Assembly: GCF_002224645.1 (NCBI RefSeq)
Contig: NZ_CP022121.1
Coordinates: 2,052,501 to 2,116,500 of the forward strand
DNA from: Dehalobacterium formicoaceticum
GTDB lineage: Bacteria; Bacillota; Dehalobacteriia; Dehalobacteriales; Dehalobacteriaceae
DNA: 64,000 nucleotides
Direction of reading: 5' to 3'
Below, piece after piece: positions 1 to 6,897 of this stretch. The notes beneath the pieces were generated by a model. The model saw only the letters and a program-made list of their open reading frames with translations. It did no database searches and had not been told where the DNA came from. The position numbers and the translations under genes were made by a program. How positions within the stretch are numbered: the stretch's first letter is position 1; every line of letters starts with the position of its first letter.

Positions 1-1
1 A

Positions 2-169
2 CTGTCGGCCATCAGCGAAAAGTCAGGAATGCTTCTGATGGCTTGTGATAGGTGCTGTTATCAAAGAGAGATTGACGACAAGTTAATAGAACCTGCTGGA
101 ATCGGTTGTTTCCCTAATTTGTATGCTGCCTTGAGCGGAGCAAACATTGATCAGGTTATCACTCTCTAG
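2..169 (+). CDS. C-terminal fragment of a cysteine-rich DsrE-like protein
   Basis: An open frame enters from the window edge and ends at TAG 167-169, giving 55 residues. It carries an ACDRCCYQ motif followed by a GIGCFPNLYAAL tail, so four cysteines lie in a short stretch. A hydrophobic strand (GMLLMAC) followed by cysteines and a small-residue C-terminal helix resembles the end of DsrE/DsrF-like sulfur-transfer folds. It lies upstream of the HgdB-like gene on the same strand, with an 80-bp gap that holds a weak hairpin and T-run (171-210). Proteins called DsrE-related (SaoD) accompany MerB-like selenoprotein clusters as I recall, which would fit, but most of the protein lies outside the window. 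The family call is an inference from a fragment. Confidence 0.5.
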   Translation: MSAISEKSGMLLMACDRCCYQREIDDKLIEPAGIGCFPNLYAALSGANIDQVITL

Positions 170-249
170 TAAAAGAGGGCAGGGCTTATGCCTACCTTTT
201 TTACAATTAGGTTGTAAATAATGAAACAAGATTTAAGGGGTGATATTGT

Positions 250-1425
250 TTGATGACATTACCTGAACGTTTTGATGAATTTGCGGAGGCACGGCGTAAC
301 GGATTTTTAAAGGTCATGGAATTGAAGGAGAGCGGTGCCAATATCTGCGGCAGCTTTTGTCAGTATGCCCCAGCAGAGGTTATTTACGCTGCCGGACTTT
401 ACAAAGTCAGTCTTTGTGGTAAGAGCAACGCCCCCATCGCAACAGCAGAGACCCATTTACCGGCAAATTTGTGTCCCCTGATCAAGGCAAGCTATGGTCA
501 TGCCTTGGAAGATAGTTGTCCATATGCCTATTTTTCTGATGTTGTGGTTGGTGAAACCACCTGCGATGGGAAAAAGAAAATGTATGAATTGCTGGGAAAG
601 CTCAAACCGATGCAAGTCATTCATTTACCCAACGTACCGGACAAAGAGCGCTCATTAGATGCTTGGGTAAAGGAAATCAAGCATTTTAAGGAAGCCTTGG
701 AAGAACGATTTGATGTGGAAATCACAGATGAAAAACTTCATGAAGCAATAAAGTGGTGCAATAAGGAGCGCATTCAGGCGGCACGCATCTATGAGCTTGG
801 CAGATATGACCCACCTGCCATTACCGGCTTGGATATGCGCAATGTGATGGATGGCGAACAGTATATGTTCAATAAATATGAAAAATATGAAAAGCTCAAA
901 CAGATTTTAGATGAATGTGAAGAAAATTGGAAAAATGGCAATGGCCCTTACAAACCGAATGCAAAACCACCACGAATTTTGATATCAGGTGCCGGATTGG
1001 GGGGCGTTGTAGATAAGACTATTGCTGTTATTGAAGAACTGGGGGGAGCAATTGTTTGCTATGAGGGCTGCAGCGGTATCGTTTCACGCCGACGCCTCGT
1101 CGATGAATCTGACGAGAGAGACCCCATTACCTGCATTGCAGAAAAATACTTGGAGGTACCATGTGCGGTGATGTCTCCCAATCACAATCGCATGAGTCAG
1201 ATTGAGGCAACCATCGCAGAATGGCAGGTGGAAGGTCTGATTAATATTACACTGCACTCCTGCTTGCCCTTTGGTATTGAGTCGTGTAACATCGAAAAAG
1301 TCTGCAAGAAATGCCATACTCCTTATCTTCACATCGAAACGGATTTTTCTACCGGTGATGCGGGACAAATACGCACGCGTATTGAGGCATTTCTGGAAAT
1401 GGTCCTGGAAAGGAGACTAATGTAA
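250..1425 (+). CDS. HgdB-like double-cubane-type iron-sulfur protein (2-hydroxyacyl-CoA dehydratase D family)
   Basis: This 391-residue protein belongs to the 2-hydroxyacyl-CoA dehydratase subunit family (HgdB/FldC/BcrB/double-cubane cluster protein). Visible signatures are the N-terminal GSFCQYAPAEVIYAAG segment (Cys37), NLCPLIKASYG (Cys75), Cys90 and ETTCDGKKK (Cys105). These are the typical cluster ligands and family blocks. A Rossmann-like second half starts at about residue 240 (RILISGAGLGG). It stands alone without an HgdA-like partner, which in this family favours the single-subunit double-cubane reductases over classical heterodimeric dehydratases. The start is TTG 250 or ATG 253, preceded by AAGGGG at 235-240. 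It is 5 bp from the permease gene, so co-transcribed. The matching ATP-dependent activase is encoded at 4974-5741. Substrate unknown; a role as a low-potential reductase for the transported compound is my inference. Confidence 0.85.
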   Translation: MMTLPERFDEFAEARRNGFLKVMELKESGANICGSFCQYAPAEVIYAAGLYKVSLCGKSNAPIATAETHLPANLCPLIKASYGHALEDSCPYAYFSDVVVGETTCDGKKKMYELLGKLKPMQVIHLPNVPDKERSLDAWVKEIKHFKEALEERFDVEITDEKLHEAIKWCNKERIQAARIYELGRYDPPAITGLDMRNVMDGEQYMFNKYEKYEKLKQILDECEENWKNGNGPYKPNAKPPRILISGAGLGGVVDKTIAVIEELGGAIVCYEGCSGIVSRRRLVDESDERDPITCIAEKYLEVPCAVMSPNHNRMSQIEATIAEWQVEGLINITLHSCLPFGIESCNIEKVCKKCHTPYLHIETDFSTGDAGQIRTRIEAFLEMVLERRLM

Positions 1426-1430
1426 CATTA

Positions 1431-2258
1431 ATGGCTAATAAAGCAGACAGAGATATGGATCGGATGCTGCAATCGACCAAGATGACAGACAGACGTAATT
1501 TCCGAAATATGGTGGGGGAAAGCTACTATTTTTCCTTTGTGATAGCCTTACTGGTTCTGGCTGCCATGTGGTATTTTGCAGCTCATAGGGTCGACAAACC
1601 CTTTACCTTCCCATATCTGGAAAGTGTTATATATGAATTAGTTACGGCCCTGGCAGACCTGCATGTTATTAGGAGCTTCGGCATCACCATGCGTCGTGTC
1701 TTAATTGGGGTATGTTATGCAACACTCTTTGGATTCCCCTTAGGTATGCTGATGGGCTATTCGCGCCTGGTCATGCAAACCATCGCCCCCTTTATCAACT
1801 CACTACGTCAGATTCCCACCACTTCTTGGGTGCCCCTGGCGATCATATGGTTTGGATTAGGGGACGGCCCCACGATTTTTGTGATTACGTTTAATGCAAT
1901 TTTCACAATCATTCTTAATACGGTAGCAGGGGTGCAAAGTATCCAAAGTGATTTTTACAATGCAGCCCGCAGTATGGGCGCCAACACCTTGGATTTGGTA
2001 AAAGATGTGGTGCTTCCCGGTTCTCTTTCCGGACTTATTACCGGGATACGAATTGCCCTGGGTCATGCCTGGATGTCCGTTGTCTGAGCTGAGTTCATTG
2101 CAACAAATTCCGGCTTTGGTTATTTAATCAAGGAGGCGCAATTAGAGATGTTAACCGAGAAGGTTATCGCCTACATGATACTGGCTGGGGTTTTTGGATT
2201 CTTACAAGACAGGGTTTTGCTCGTTGTTGAGTCGGTCCTGTTAAGGTGGAAACAGTAA
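1431..2258 (+). CDS. saoP: ABC transporter permease (SsuC/TauC type) with in-frame UGA, probable selenoprotein
   Basis: This is a binding-protein-dependent transport permease. It has an N-terminal membrane helix at about residues 30-52, further helices, and the EAA-type cytoplasmic loop (AARSMGAN...VVLPGSLSGLITGIRIALG, about residues 180-211). A naive reading ends at TGA 2085-2087. In the same frame translation continues as AEFIATNSGFGYLIKEA and onward to TAA 2256-2258, which is the conserved C-terminus of the family (compare VAAE...GLGYL in SsuC/TauC). The full protein would be 275 residues, the normal family length, with UGA at codon 219 directly before the conserved Ala-Glu. Reading UGA as selenocysteine is supported by the second UGA-interrupted gene at 4207. 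The downstream hairpin here (about 2102-2117) is weak. A nonsense mutation or sequence error is the alternative. No ATPase subunit is in the window; it may lie upstream. Confidence 0.8.
2085..2087 (+). other. Candidate selenocysteine codon (UGA) in ABC permease
   Basis: TGA in frame, flanked by SVV and AEFIATNSGFGYL. Family members normally have Ala, Val or Gly at this point, inside the most conserved C-terminal block. The coding frame remains open for 56 further codons with full family similarity, which argues against a true end of gene. Confidence 0.65.
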
Positions 2259-2352
2259 TAGGGAAGTATTCCCTATTAGGTTGCAATGACGATTTCCCGT
2301 GAGGAAATAAAAATGGAAGTATACAAAAATAATTTAAAAAGGAGAGAGTGTA

Positions 2353-3615
2353 ATGAAAAAAAGAGTAATTATTGGTGCCCTGGTGACTACGATGCTCATC
2401 GCAGCATTGACCGGGTGCACAGATAGCAGCAAGCAGTCAAATGTTGGTCAGTCAGATTATGATCCCAATGAAGAGATTGCCCCATATCTGGATAATCTTC
2501 CGGAAATTCCCGAGGCCGACAAGGAATTTGTGATCCAAATGGGGTATAACGACTGTGATCACATGGTCGCGGCCATTATCGGGGAAACTACCGGTTTATA
2601 CGAGGCTCTGGGATTAAATGTCGTTGTTACCAAGACTGGTCAGGTTGCCTCTGCCATGGGTGCCGGTGATATGGTGGCAGGGTACTCGGGCTTCAGCTCG
2701 ATGCTAAAAGCTGCTAACAAGGGGGCGCCGGTATTTATGCCGGCAGGAAATCATCTGGGAGGCTCCAAGTATTTTGTCATTAGAGAAGATATTAATTCTG
2801 CTAAAGAAATAATCGGGTCTCGGATCACCATTACTGAGGATGATATGTATTCTCCTTACTGGCTAAGCTACGCCGAACAGGTGGGCATACCAAAGGATTA
2901 CACCCTATATCAAGGCGTTGACATGGATGATAACGATGCGATCGTTGCGATGAAAGCCGGTCAGCTGGATGGTTTTATGTGTTGTGATCCCTTTGCTTCA
3001 ATGGCTGAGATGGAAGGTATCGGCAAGATCATCGGTACTGAGTGGGGCGGGCACATTTCGGAGGATTTAGAGTCTGGCTGGGGTTTGCACTGCGGATACT
3101 TTATCAACTCGGATTTTGCTAAGGCACATCCTGAATTGACCACTAGGCTGGTATTGGCCCACTGCCTATCCATTAAGTATATGTATCAGCATCCCTACAA
3201 TGCAGGGATGATGTTTGCCGATGACTTTGGAGTAGACCCGGCGGTAGGCCTTCGTACCATGTATCTCAAGCTCTGTGCTGAAGGACGTACTTTATCTTGG
3301 GATGTCGATGAAACCAACATTAAAAACTACACAGATTACTGGTATAGCTTTGGCATACCGGAAGAAGAAATACCATATGTAAAGGATATACCGTCCTTCC
3401 TCGACCTTTCGTACATGGAAGCTTGCGGTATAGAGAGTTTTGAAAGTTTTATGGAAGACAACAAAATTAACGAAAAATTCCCGAAAGACGATCCTTATCT
3501 GACATGGCTGGAAAAGGCAGAGTCTATTGACGGTATTGATCACTCCAGTACTTTAGGTAAGACTGTAGAAAAGTGGAACAATAACCAAGTTGTCACAAAG
3601 CTGGATCAAATGTAA
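2353..3615 (+). CDS. saoB: ABC transporter substrate-binding lipoprotein (NMT1/SsuA-like)
   Basis: A 420-residue exported lipoprotein: basic N-terminus, hydrophobic stretch and lipobox LTGC with the modified Cys at residue 22. The mature part is an NMT1/THI5/SsuA-type periplasmic-binding fold: substrate-entry block GYNDCDHMVAAIIGETTGLYEALGL, the GAGDMVAGYSGFS hinge region, and AIVAMKAGQLDGFM. Unusual for this family are several cysteines at positions that would face the cleft: Cys68 in NDCDH, the pair Cys210-Cys211 in FMCCDPF, and another in GLHCGYF. Such thiols suit a soft-metal or organometal ligand. The gene follows the UGA-containing permease by 94 bp and has its own AGGAGAG ribosome site. 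I recall NCBI models describing SaoB as a seleno- or cysteine protein; Cys68 is a plausible equivalent of the Sec site. Confidence 0.75.
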   Translation: MKKRVIIGALVTTMLIAALTGCTDSSKQSNVGQSDYDPNEEIAPYLDNLPEIPEADKEFVIQMGYNDCDHMVAAIIGETTGLYEALGLNVVVTKTGQVASAMGAGDMVAGYSGFSSMLKAANKGAPVFMPAGNHLGGSKYFVIREDINSAKEIIGSRITITEDDMYSPYWLSYAEQVGIPKDYTLYQGVDMDDNDAIVAMKAGQLDGFMCCDPFASMAEMEGIGKIIGTEWGGHISEDLESGWGLHCGYFINSDFAKAHPELTTRLVLAHCLSIKYMYQHPYNAGMMFADDFGVDPAVGLRTMYLKLCAEGRTLSWDVDETNIKNYTDYWYSFGIPEEEIPYVKDIPSFLDLSYMEACGIESFESFMEDNKINEKFPKDDPYLTWLEKAESIDGIDHSSTLGKTVEKWNNNQVVTKLDQM

Positions 3616-3656
3616 TGAACGGGAACTATTTGTTCATGACCATGTAAAGGAGTGTT

Positions 3657-3935
3657 ATCACTTTAGAGAATTCATATTGCGTCGTAATTGCCTGTGGTAA
3701 CACTCATGTGGCAATGAAGGTTCAAAAGATTCTTAACGAAAGAGGTTTCAATGTTTTCATGATGCCGACTCTGAGGAAGATCGCCGCGGGTTGTGGTCTT
3801 TCTATACGATTTTCCTCTGATGAACTCTCAAATATACAAAAGTCTGTTTATGAAATGAGCATTGAACCATCATTACATCAATTTTATAAGGTGGAAACTA
3901 ATATGGGAAAATATAAGGTATCCCAGATTGGCTGA
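3657..3935 (+). CDS. DUF3343 / putative Se-S carrier-like protein, non-canonical start
   Basis: Small protein of the DUF3343 family (Pfam: putative Se/S carrier protein-like). The frame reads SYCVVIACGNTHVAMKVQ, then KILNERGFNVFMMPTLRKI and the hallmark AAGCGLSIRF containing the conserved cysteine. Family similarity begins around 3672, but upstream of GTG 3708 the open frame (back to stop TAA 3645) contains no ATG, GTG or TTG. A good ribosome site AAAGGAG lies at 3646-3652, so initiation probably occurs at the rare codon ATC 3657, or a TTG has mutated to TTA 3663. Starting at GTG 3708 would remove the first beta-strand. DUF3343 genes commonly neighbour HgdB-like proteins and selenium-related genes. 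Here it sits between the binding protein and the MerB-like lyase. Role: presumed sulfur or selenium handling; unproven. Confidence 0.65.
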   Translation: MTLENSYCVVIACGNTHVAMKVQKILNERGFNVFMMPTLRKIAAGCGLSIRFSSDELSNIQKSVYEMSIEPSLHQFYKVETNMGKYKVSQIG

Positions 3936-4009
3936 TTTCACCTGACTCACTTGGCGTAAGTCTCCCGCCTCATTATGAGGGAGTCAAATGCCAACTAAGT
4001 CATGCATTA

Positions 4010-4058
4010 GCAGGTTTTTTACTTGGTAAGAAAACCACTTACCAAGTAAAAAACCTGC
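4010..4058 (+). terminator. Long perfect hairpin after the DUF3343 gene
   Basis: A perfect 21-bp inverted repeat (4010-4030 and 4038-4058) with a 7-nt loop, AT-rich with GCAGG/CCTGC ends. It lies in the 270-bp gap between the DUF3343 gene and the MerB-like gene. It lacks a following T-run but contains T6 and A6 tracts inside the arms, so it can act as a bidirectional terminator or an mRNA-stabilising structure separating the transporter genes from the lyase gene. Confidence 0.6.
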
Positions 4059-4065
4059 GTCAGAA

Positions 4066-4096
4066 TTCAGATGGAGTAAAAGAATCTCCATCTGAA
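4066..4096 (+). repeat. Second hairpin (TTCAGATGGAG / CTCCATCTGAA)
   Basis: A perfect 11-bp inverted repeat with a 9-nt loop, 8 bp after the 21-bp hairpin. A related hairpin (CATCAGGTGGAG / CTCCATCTGATG) occurs at 32176-32204, so this is probably a dispersed structured element and not a gene-specific signal. Confidence 0.55.
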
Positions 4097-4206
4097 ATAA
4101 GAACTTGCTTCAATTTGATTTTAGAAAAACAGAGGGCAAAAATAGTACTAAGCCATAGAAATATATAATTCTCTGTTATTATGCAGTATTTATAGAGGAG
4201 AAAAAG

Positions 4207-4830
4207 ATGGGTCAGAATATACAAAACAAATTCAATGCTGCGGAAAACGAGATCAGATTGGCCATTATGGAGTTTATCCTTAATGAAGGGAGACCCTTCA
4301 ACATAACTAATGATGGATTCCTGGCCTTAAGCGATATAAAGCTTTCAACAGCCGGTGAATTCACAGGGATAATGGAGACATTGGCTTCAAGGGACGGTTT
4401 GGTAGCTGATGAAGAGCAGAATGTCAACTTCATTTATCCAGTATCTGCATTGATAACAAATCATAAAGTAACCTTGGCAGATGGACGAAGCTTTTGCGCA
4501 ATGTGCGCCATTGATGCCATAGGGGCCGCATTTACTTTTCACCAGGATACTGAGGTTCGCTCTGCCTGTAGTGTATGTGGTGAAGAGGTATATGTAAAGA
4601 TGCAAGGAGAGAAGGTTGTGGAGCATTATCCAGAAAAGCTTCATGCCTTGACCTTTAAGCTTGAGGAGATTGCAAACTGGGCGAGTTCTTGCTGAAATAC
4701 AATGAACTTCTTCTGTACTGAAGAAGAATTCTCCGCCTATGCGGAAGCCCAGGAATTGGATATGAGTATTGTGATAAAGGCAGATATAGATGTAGCAGTT
4801 AGTGAAGCAAAAAAAACATTTTTAGTTTAA
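4207..4830 (+). CDS. saoL: MerB-like organometallic lyase, probable selenoprotein (Sec163)
   Basis: The first 162 codons resemble alkylmercury lyase MerB: a winged-helix N-terminal part, then LADGRSFCAMCAIDAIGAAF. Here Cys100 and Asp103 correspond to the MerB catalytic Cys96 and Asp99 (WCALD). CSVCGEEV follows (MerB Cys117 region). The naive stop is TGA 4693-4695, but the frame continues as NTMNFFCTEEEFSAYAEAQ to TAA 4828-4830, matching MerB beyond its FCNQVHFF motif. By that alignment UGA codon 163 sits exactly at the third catalytic residue, Cys159. A SECIS-like hairpin follows at 4704-4731. The protein would be 207 residues. Start ATG 4207 has AGAGGAG upstream. MerB protonolyses carbon-mercury bonds; a selenol in place of Cys159 should bind soft metals more strongly. 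The substrate (organomercurial or another organometal) is inferred. Confidence 0.88.
4693..4695 (+). other. Selenocysteine codon (UGA) at the MerB Cys159 position
   Basis: The UGA lies in frame between ASSC and NTMNFF. Anchoring on the shared Asn and FF residues of the MerB motif FCNQVHFF, the UGA aligns with catalytic Cys159. Thirty-plus conserved downstream codons rule out a natural end of gene. Confidence 0.82.
4704..4731 (+). promoter_or_regulatory. Candidate bacterial SECIS element
   Basis: A stem CTTCTTC (4707-4713) pairs with GAAGAAG (4720-4726), with outer GAA/TTC pairs (4704-4706 with 4729-4731) across an AA bulge. The apical loop is UGUACU (4714-4719) and has G as its second base. 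The loop begins 18 nt after the UGA. This meets the usual bacterial SECIS expectations: loop about 16-37 nt downstream, and G within the first two loop bases. The structure is drawn by eye; no energy calculation was made. Confidence 0.7.
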
Positions 4831-4837
4831 ATAATCG

Positions 4838-4873
4838 AGGGACAAGTGCATGTTTATGCCACTTGTCCCTTTT
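4838..4873 (+). terminator. Rho-independent terminator after the MerB-like gene
   Basis: An 11-bp stem AGGGACAAGTG / CACTTGTCCCT (4838-4848 and 4860-4870) is followed by T residues, 8 bp after the readthrough stop at 4830. Its position after 4830, and not after 4695, supports the UGA being inside the gene. It can also serve the convergent activase gene. Confidence 0.8.
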
Positions 4874-4973
4874 GTAAGACAATGGGGTAGATCATTGAAA
4901 AAACCTCAATGTAGGGTGATTGTTTCGGAACGGGCCCGTTAGATGCTAGCGGGTCATGTTTCGTTTTATGGTT

Positions 4974-5741
4974 CTATTTTAATGATTTTGCTACGAGGGC
5001 AGCTCCCACTGCACCGGCATACCGTCCTAATGGGTTTGAAATCACTGTAGCTTCTAACTTTTTTGATAAAGATTCTATAATGTAATCGCTTTCGCATAAG
5101 CCCCCTGTCAAATAGAAGTTTGTATTGGAGGACGCATGCCGGCCACAAAGAGATTTTACCTTATTAGTGATGGATTCAACCACACCAAAAGCAATATCTT
5201 CCTTAGGTTGACCGCTTCCAATTAAACTAATGACTTCAGATTCGGCAAAAACCGTGCACATAGAGCTGATACTGATACCGGAACCAGTTTTAGCCAATTC
5301 GAACAGCTGAGATAAACCAACGCCTAGGGTATTTGCCATAATCTCCAAGAACCGGCCGGTTCCGGCAGAGCATTTGTCATTCATAATAAAATCAACAACT
5401 TGTCCTTTGGCAATAGAAATAATTTTTGTATCCTGTCCGCCAATATCAATTACAGTACAATCTTTTGCATTAAATAAATAAGCGGCACCTTTGCCGTGAC
5501 ATGTGATTTCGCTGATAGTTTTATCAGCGTAGGGAACAGATACTCGCCCATAACCGGTTGCGACAAATTTGCTGTCGGAATAATTAATATTTGTTTCGGC
5601 AAGTTTTTCCTTGATTACATTGGCAGTTTCCAAACTGCTCCAGCCGGTGGGCATGACAAGTTTGTATACTATATTATTGGTTTCATTTAAAACTACTGCT
5701 TTTGCAGAGGTTGAACCAATATCAATCCCAGTAAAATACAT
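4974..5741 (-). CDS. Acyl-CoA dehydratase activase (BadF/BadG/HgdC family), ATP-dependent reductase activator
   Basis: This 255-residue ASKHA-fold ATPase is close to HgdC, the archerase that drives electrons into HgdB-like proteins by ATP hydrolysis. Motifs: phosphate-1 GIDIGSTSAKAVVL at the N-terminus, VIDIGGQDTKII, the adenosine motif YLTGGLCESDYI, and the two cysteines that bridge a [4Fe-4S] cluster between subunits, NDKCSAGTGRF and SSMCTVFAESE. It ends PLGRYAGAVGAALVA as usual for the family. GGAG precedes the ATG by about 8 nt. It is transcribed convergently to the MerB-like gene, so it is a separate unit from 250-4830. It is the only activase in view and is the natural partner of the HgdB-like protein at 250-1425. 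Electrons would come from ferredoxin or flavodoxin. Confidence 0.93.
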   Translation of the reverse strand: MYFTGIDIGSTSAKAVVLNETNNIVYKLVMPTGWSSLETANVIKEKLAETNINYSDSKFVATGYGRVSVPYADKTISEITCHGKGAAYLFNAKDCTVIDIGGQDTKIISIAKGQVVDFIMNDKCSAGTGRFLEIMANTLGVGLSQLFELAKTGSGISISSMCTVFAESEVISLIGSGQPKEDIAFGVVESITNKVKSLCGRHASSNTNFYLTGGLCESDYIIESLSKKLEATVISNPLGRYAGAVGAALVAKSLK

Positions 5742-6186
5742 TTTGCATCTCCTACCTTTCTAATTCACAATTATATAAGAAAAGTATGGATAAGAGGAAT
5801 AGAATTTATCTATGTAGTTTTTTGTGGCGATAAAATATATTTATAAATATTTATTAGATGCCCAGGTGATTACAAAAAACCGGAATAAAATGGAATATGC
5901 CCCAAAAAATTTCCGATATTATCGTTAAAGGCAATTATTTTATAATGAAAAATTAAAAAACTGCCTTCAATCGAATTTTAAAAAACAGGGATATGCATTA
6001 GGCATGTTCCTGTTTTTAATTTTTAGCAGCATTGGTTTCCGCTGAAGCATTCTTAAGAATTATTATCATGTTATACGAATAAAATTTATCGATAAACAAT
6101 AAAAATATATTGTATACCAACAAAAACTGTGCTATACTGCAACCAATAAGGGGGTATTTCCTACCCAATTTAAGGAGGGTGTTTTT
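5742..6186. other. AT-rich intergenic region with a hairpin
   Basis: A 445-bp divergent gap between the activase and the DUF2975 gene. It is very AT-rich. The only structure I see is a hairpin at 5981-6017 (AAAAACAGG... / ...CCTGTTTTT with an imperfect ATGC extension) followed by T-rich sequence. This could terminate a short transcript in either direction. GGCA (about 5931) and TGCC (5972-5975) bracket an AT-rich segment just before it. No protein was recognised; a small RNA is possible but not demonstrated. Confidence 0.4.
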
Positions 6187-6636
6187 ATGTGGAATGGAGA
6201 GAAATCCATCAGTCTGAGTAAGTTGTGCATTCTGATTTTTATGGGGGTGCTGATGGTCATAGCGGTCACCGGTCCTTGGCTAATCCGGTGGTTTATCGGT
6301 TTTTCCCGGGCGGAACTTGAAGGAGTGGCACCTTTCTTTCTTGCTACCATTTATACGGGATTTTTTCCTGCGGCTTATCTCCTTTACAGTCTCTTAAGGT
6401 TACTTGGCCGGATTGAAGGGGAGCAAGTATTCATCAAAGAGAATGTGGAGCTTCTCAGGCGTATTTCCTGGAGTTGTTTTGTCGGGGCAGCTGTTTCATT
6501 GATTTCTGCTTTTTATTATTTACCCTGGGTTTTTGTATTTGTGGCTGCTGCCTTTATGGGATTGATCGTCCGTGTGGTAAAAAATGTGGTCGCAAAAGCT
6601 GTAGACCTGCAGGACGAAGTGGACTACACCGTGTAA
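6187..6636 (+). CDS. DUF2975-family membrane protein
   Basis: A 149-residue integral membrane protein with four hydrophobic segments (about residues 11-35, 47-68, 92-113, 114-135) and the short conserved helix LLRRISWSCFVGA. This matches the DUF2975 family of small four-helix proteins. AAGGAGG precedes the ATG. The gene is followed after 14 bp by a YozG-like Cro/C1 regulator, a standard DUF2975 partnership in Firmicutes. The function of the pair is not known. A role in envelope-stress or growth-phase regulation has only been guessed from context. Confidence 0.75.
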   Translation: MWNGEKSISLSKLCILIFMGVLMVIAVTGPWLIRWFIGFSRAELEGVAPFFLATIYTGFFPAAYLLYSLLRLLGRIEGEQVFIKENVELLRRISWSCFVGAAVSLISAFYYLPWVFVFVAAAFMGLIVRVVKNVVAKAVDLQDEVDYTV

Positions 6637-6650
6637 AAGGAGGGGAAGAC

Positions 6651-6860
6651 ATGCCAATCATAGTAAATTTGGATGTGGTAATGGCCAAAAGGAAAATTTC
6701 CTCCGGGGAATTGGCGGAAAAAATCGGCATAAGTCAGGCGAATCTTTCCATCCTAAAGACAGGGAAGGCCAAAGCGATTCGGTTTTCCACCATGGAGGCC
6801 ATTTGTAAAGCACTGGATTGCCAACCCGGGGACATCTTGGAATACAAAGAGGAAGAGTGA
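6651..6860 (+). CDS. YozG-like Cro/C1-type HTH regulator
   Basis: A 69-residue protein consisting essentially of one helix-turn-helix domain: LDVVMAKRKISSGELAEKIGISQANLSILKTGKAKAIRF, ending in the typical ALDCQPGDILEY block of the YozG/HTH_26 group. AAGGAGGGGAAG precedes ATG 6651. It is co-transcribed with the DUF2975 gene and lies 38 bp ahead of the DUF4153 gene. An imperfect duplication (GAGGAAGAGTGACAAAA) spans its stop codon at 6849-6882. Confidence 0.85.
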   Translation: MPIIVNLDVVMAKRKISSGELAEKIGISQANLSILKTGKAKAIRFSTMEAICKALDCQPGDILEYKEEE

Positions 6861-6897
6861 CAAAAGAGGAAGAGTGACAAAAGGAGGTAGGTTTAAA

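Noticed and set aside
250-1425. Classical 2-hydroxyglutaryl-CoA dehydratase
   Set aside because: The second subunit, CoA-transferase and dehydrogenase genes of that pathway are missing, and the context is an ABC transporter and a MerB-like gene.
3708-3959. UGA at 3933-3935 in the DUF3343 gene read as a third selenocysteine
   Set aside because: The readthrough adds only seven residues (FHLTHLA), the family normally ends here, and no SECIS-like hairpin follows at the right distance.
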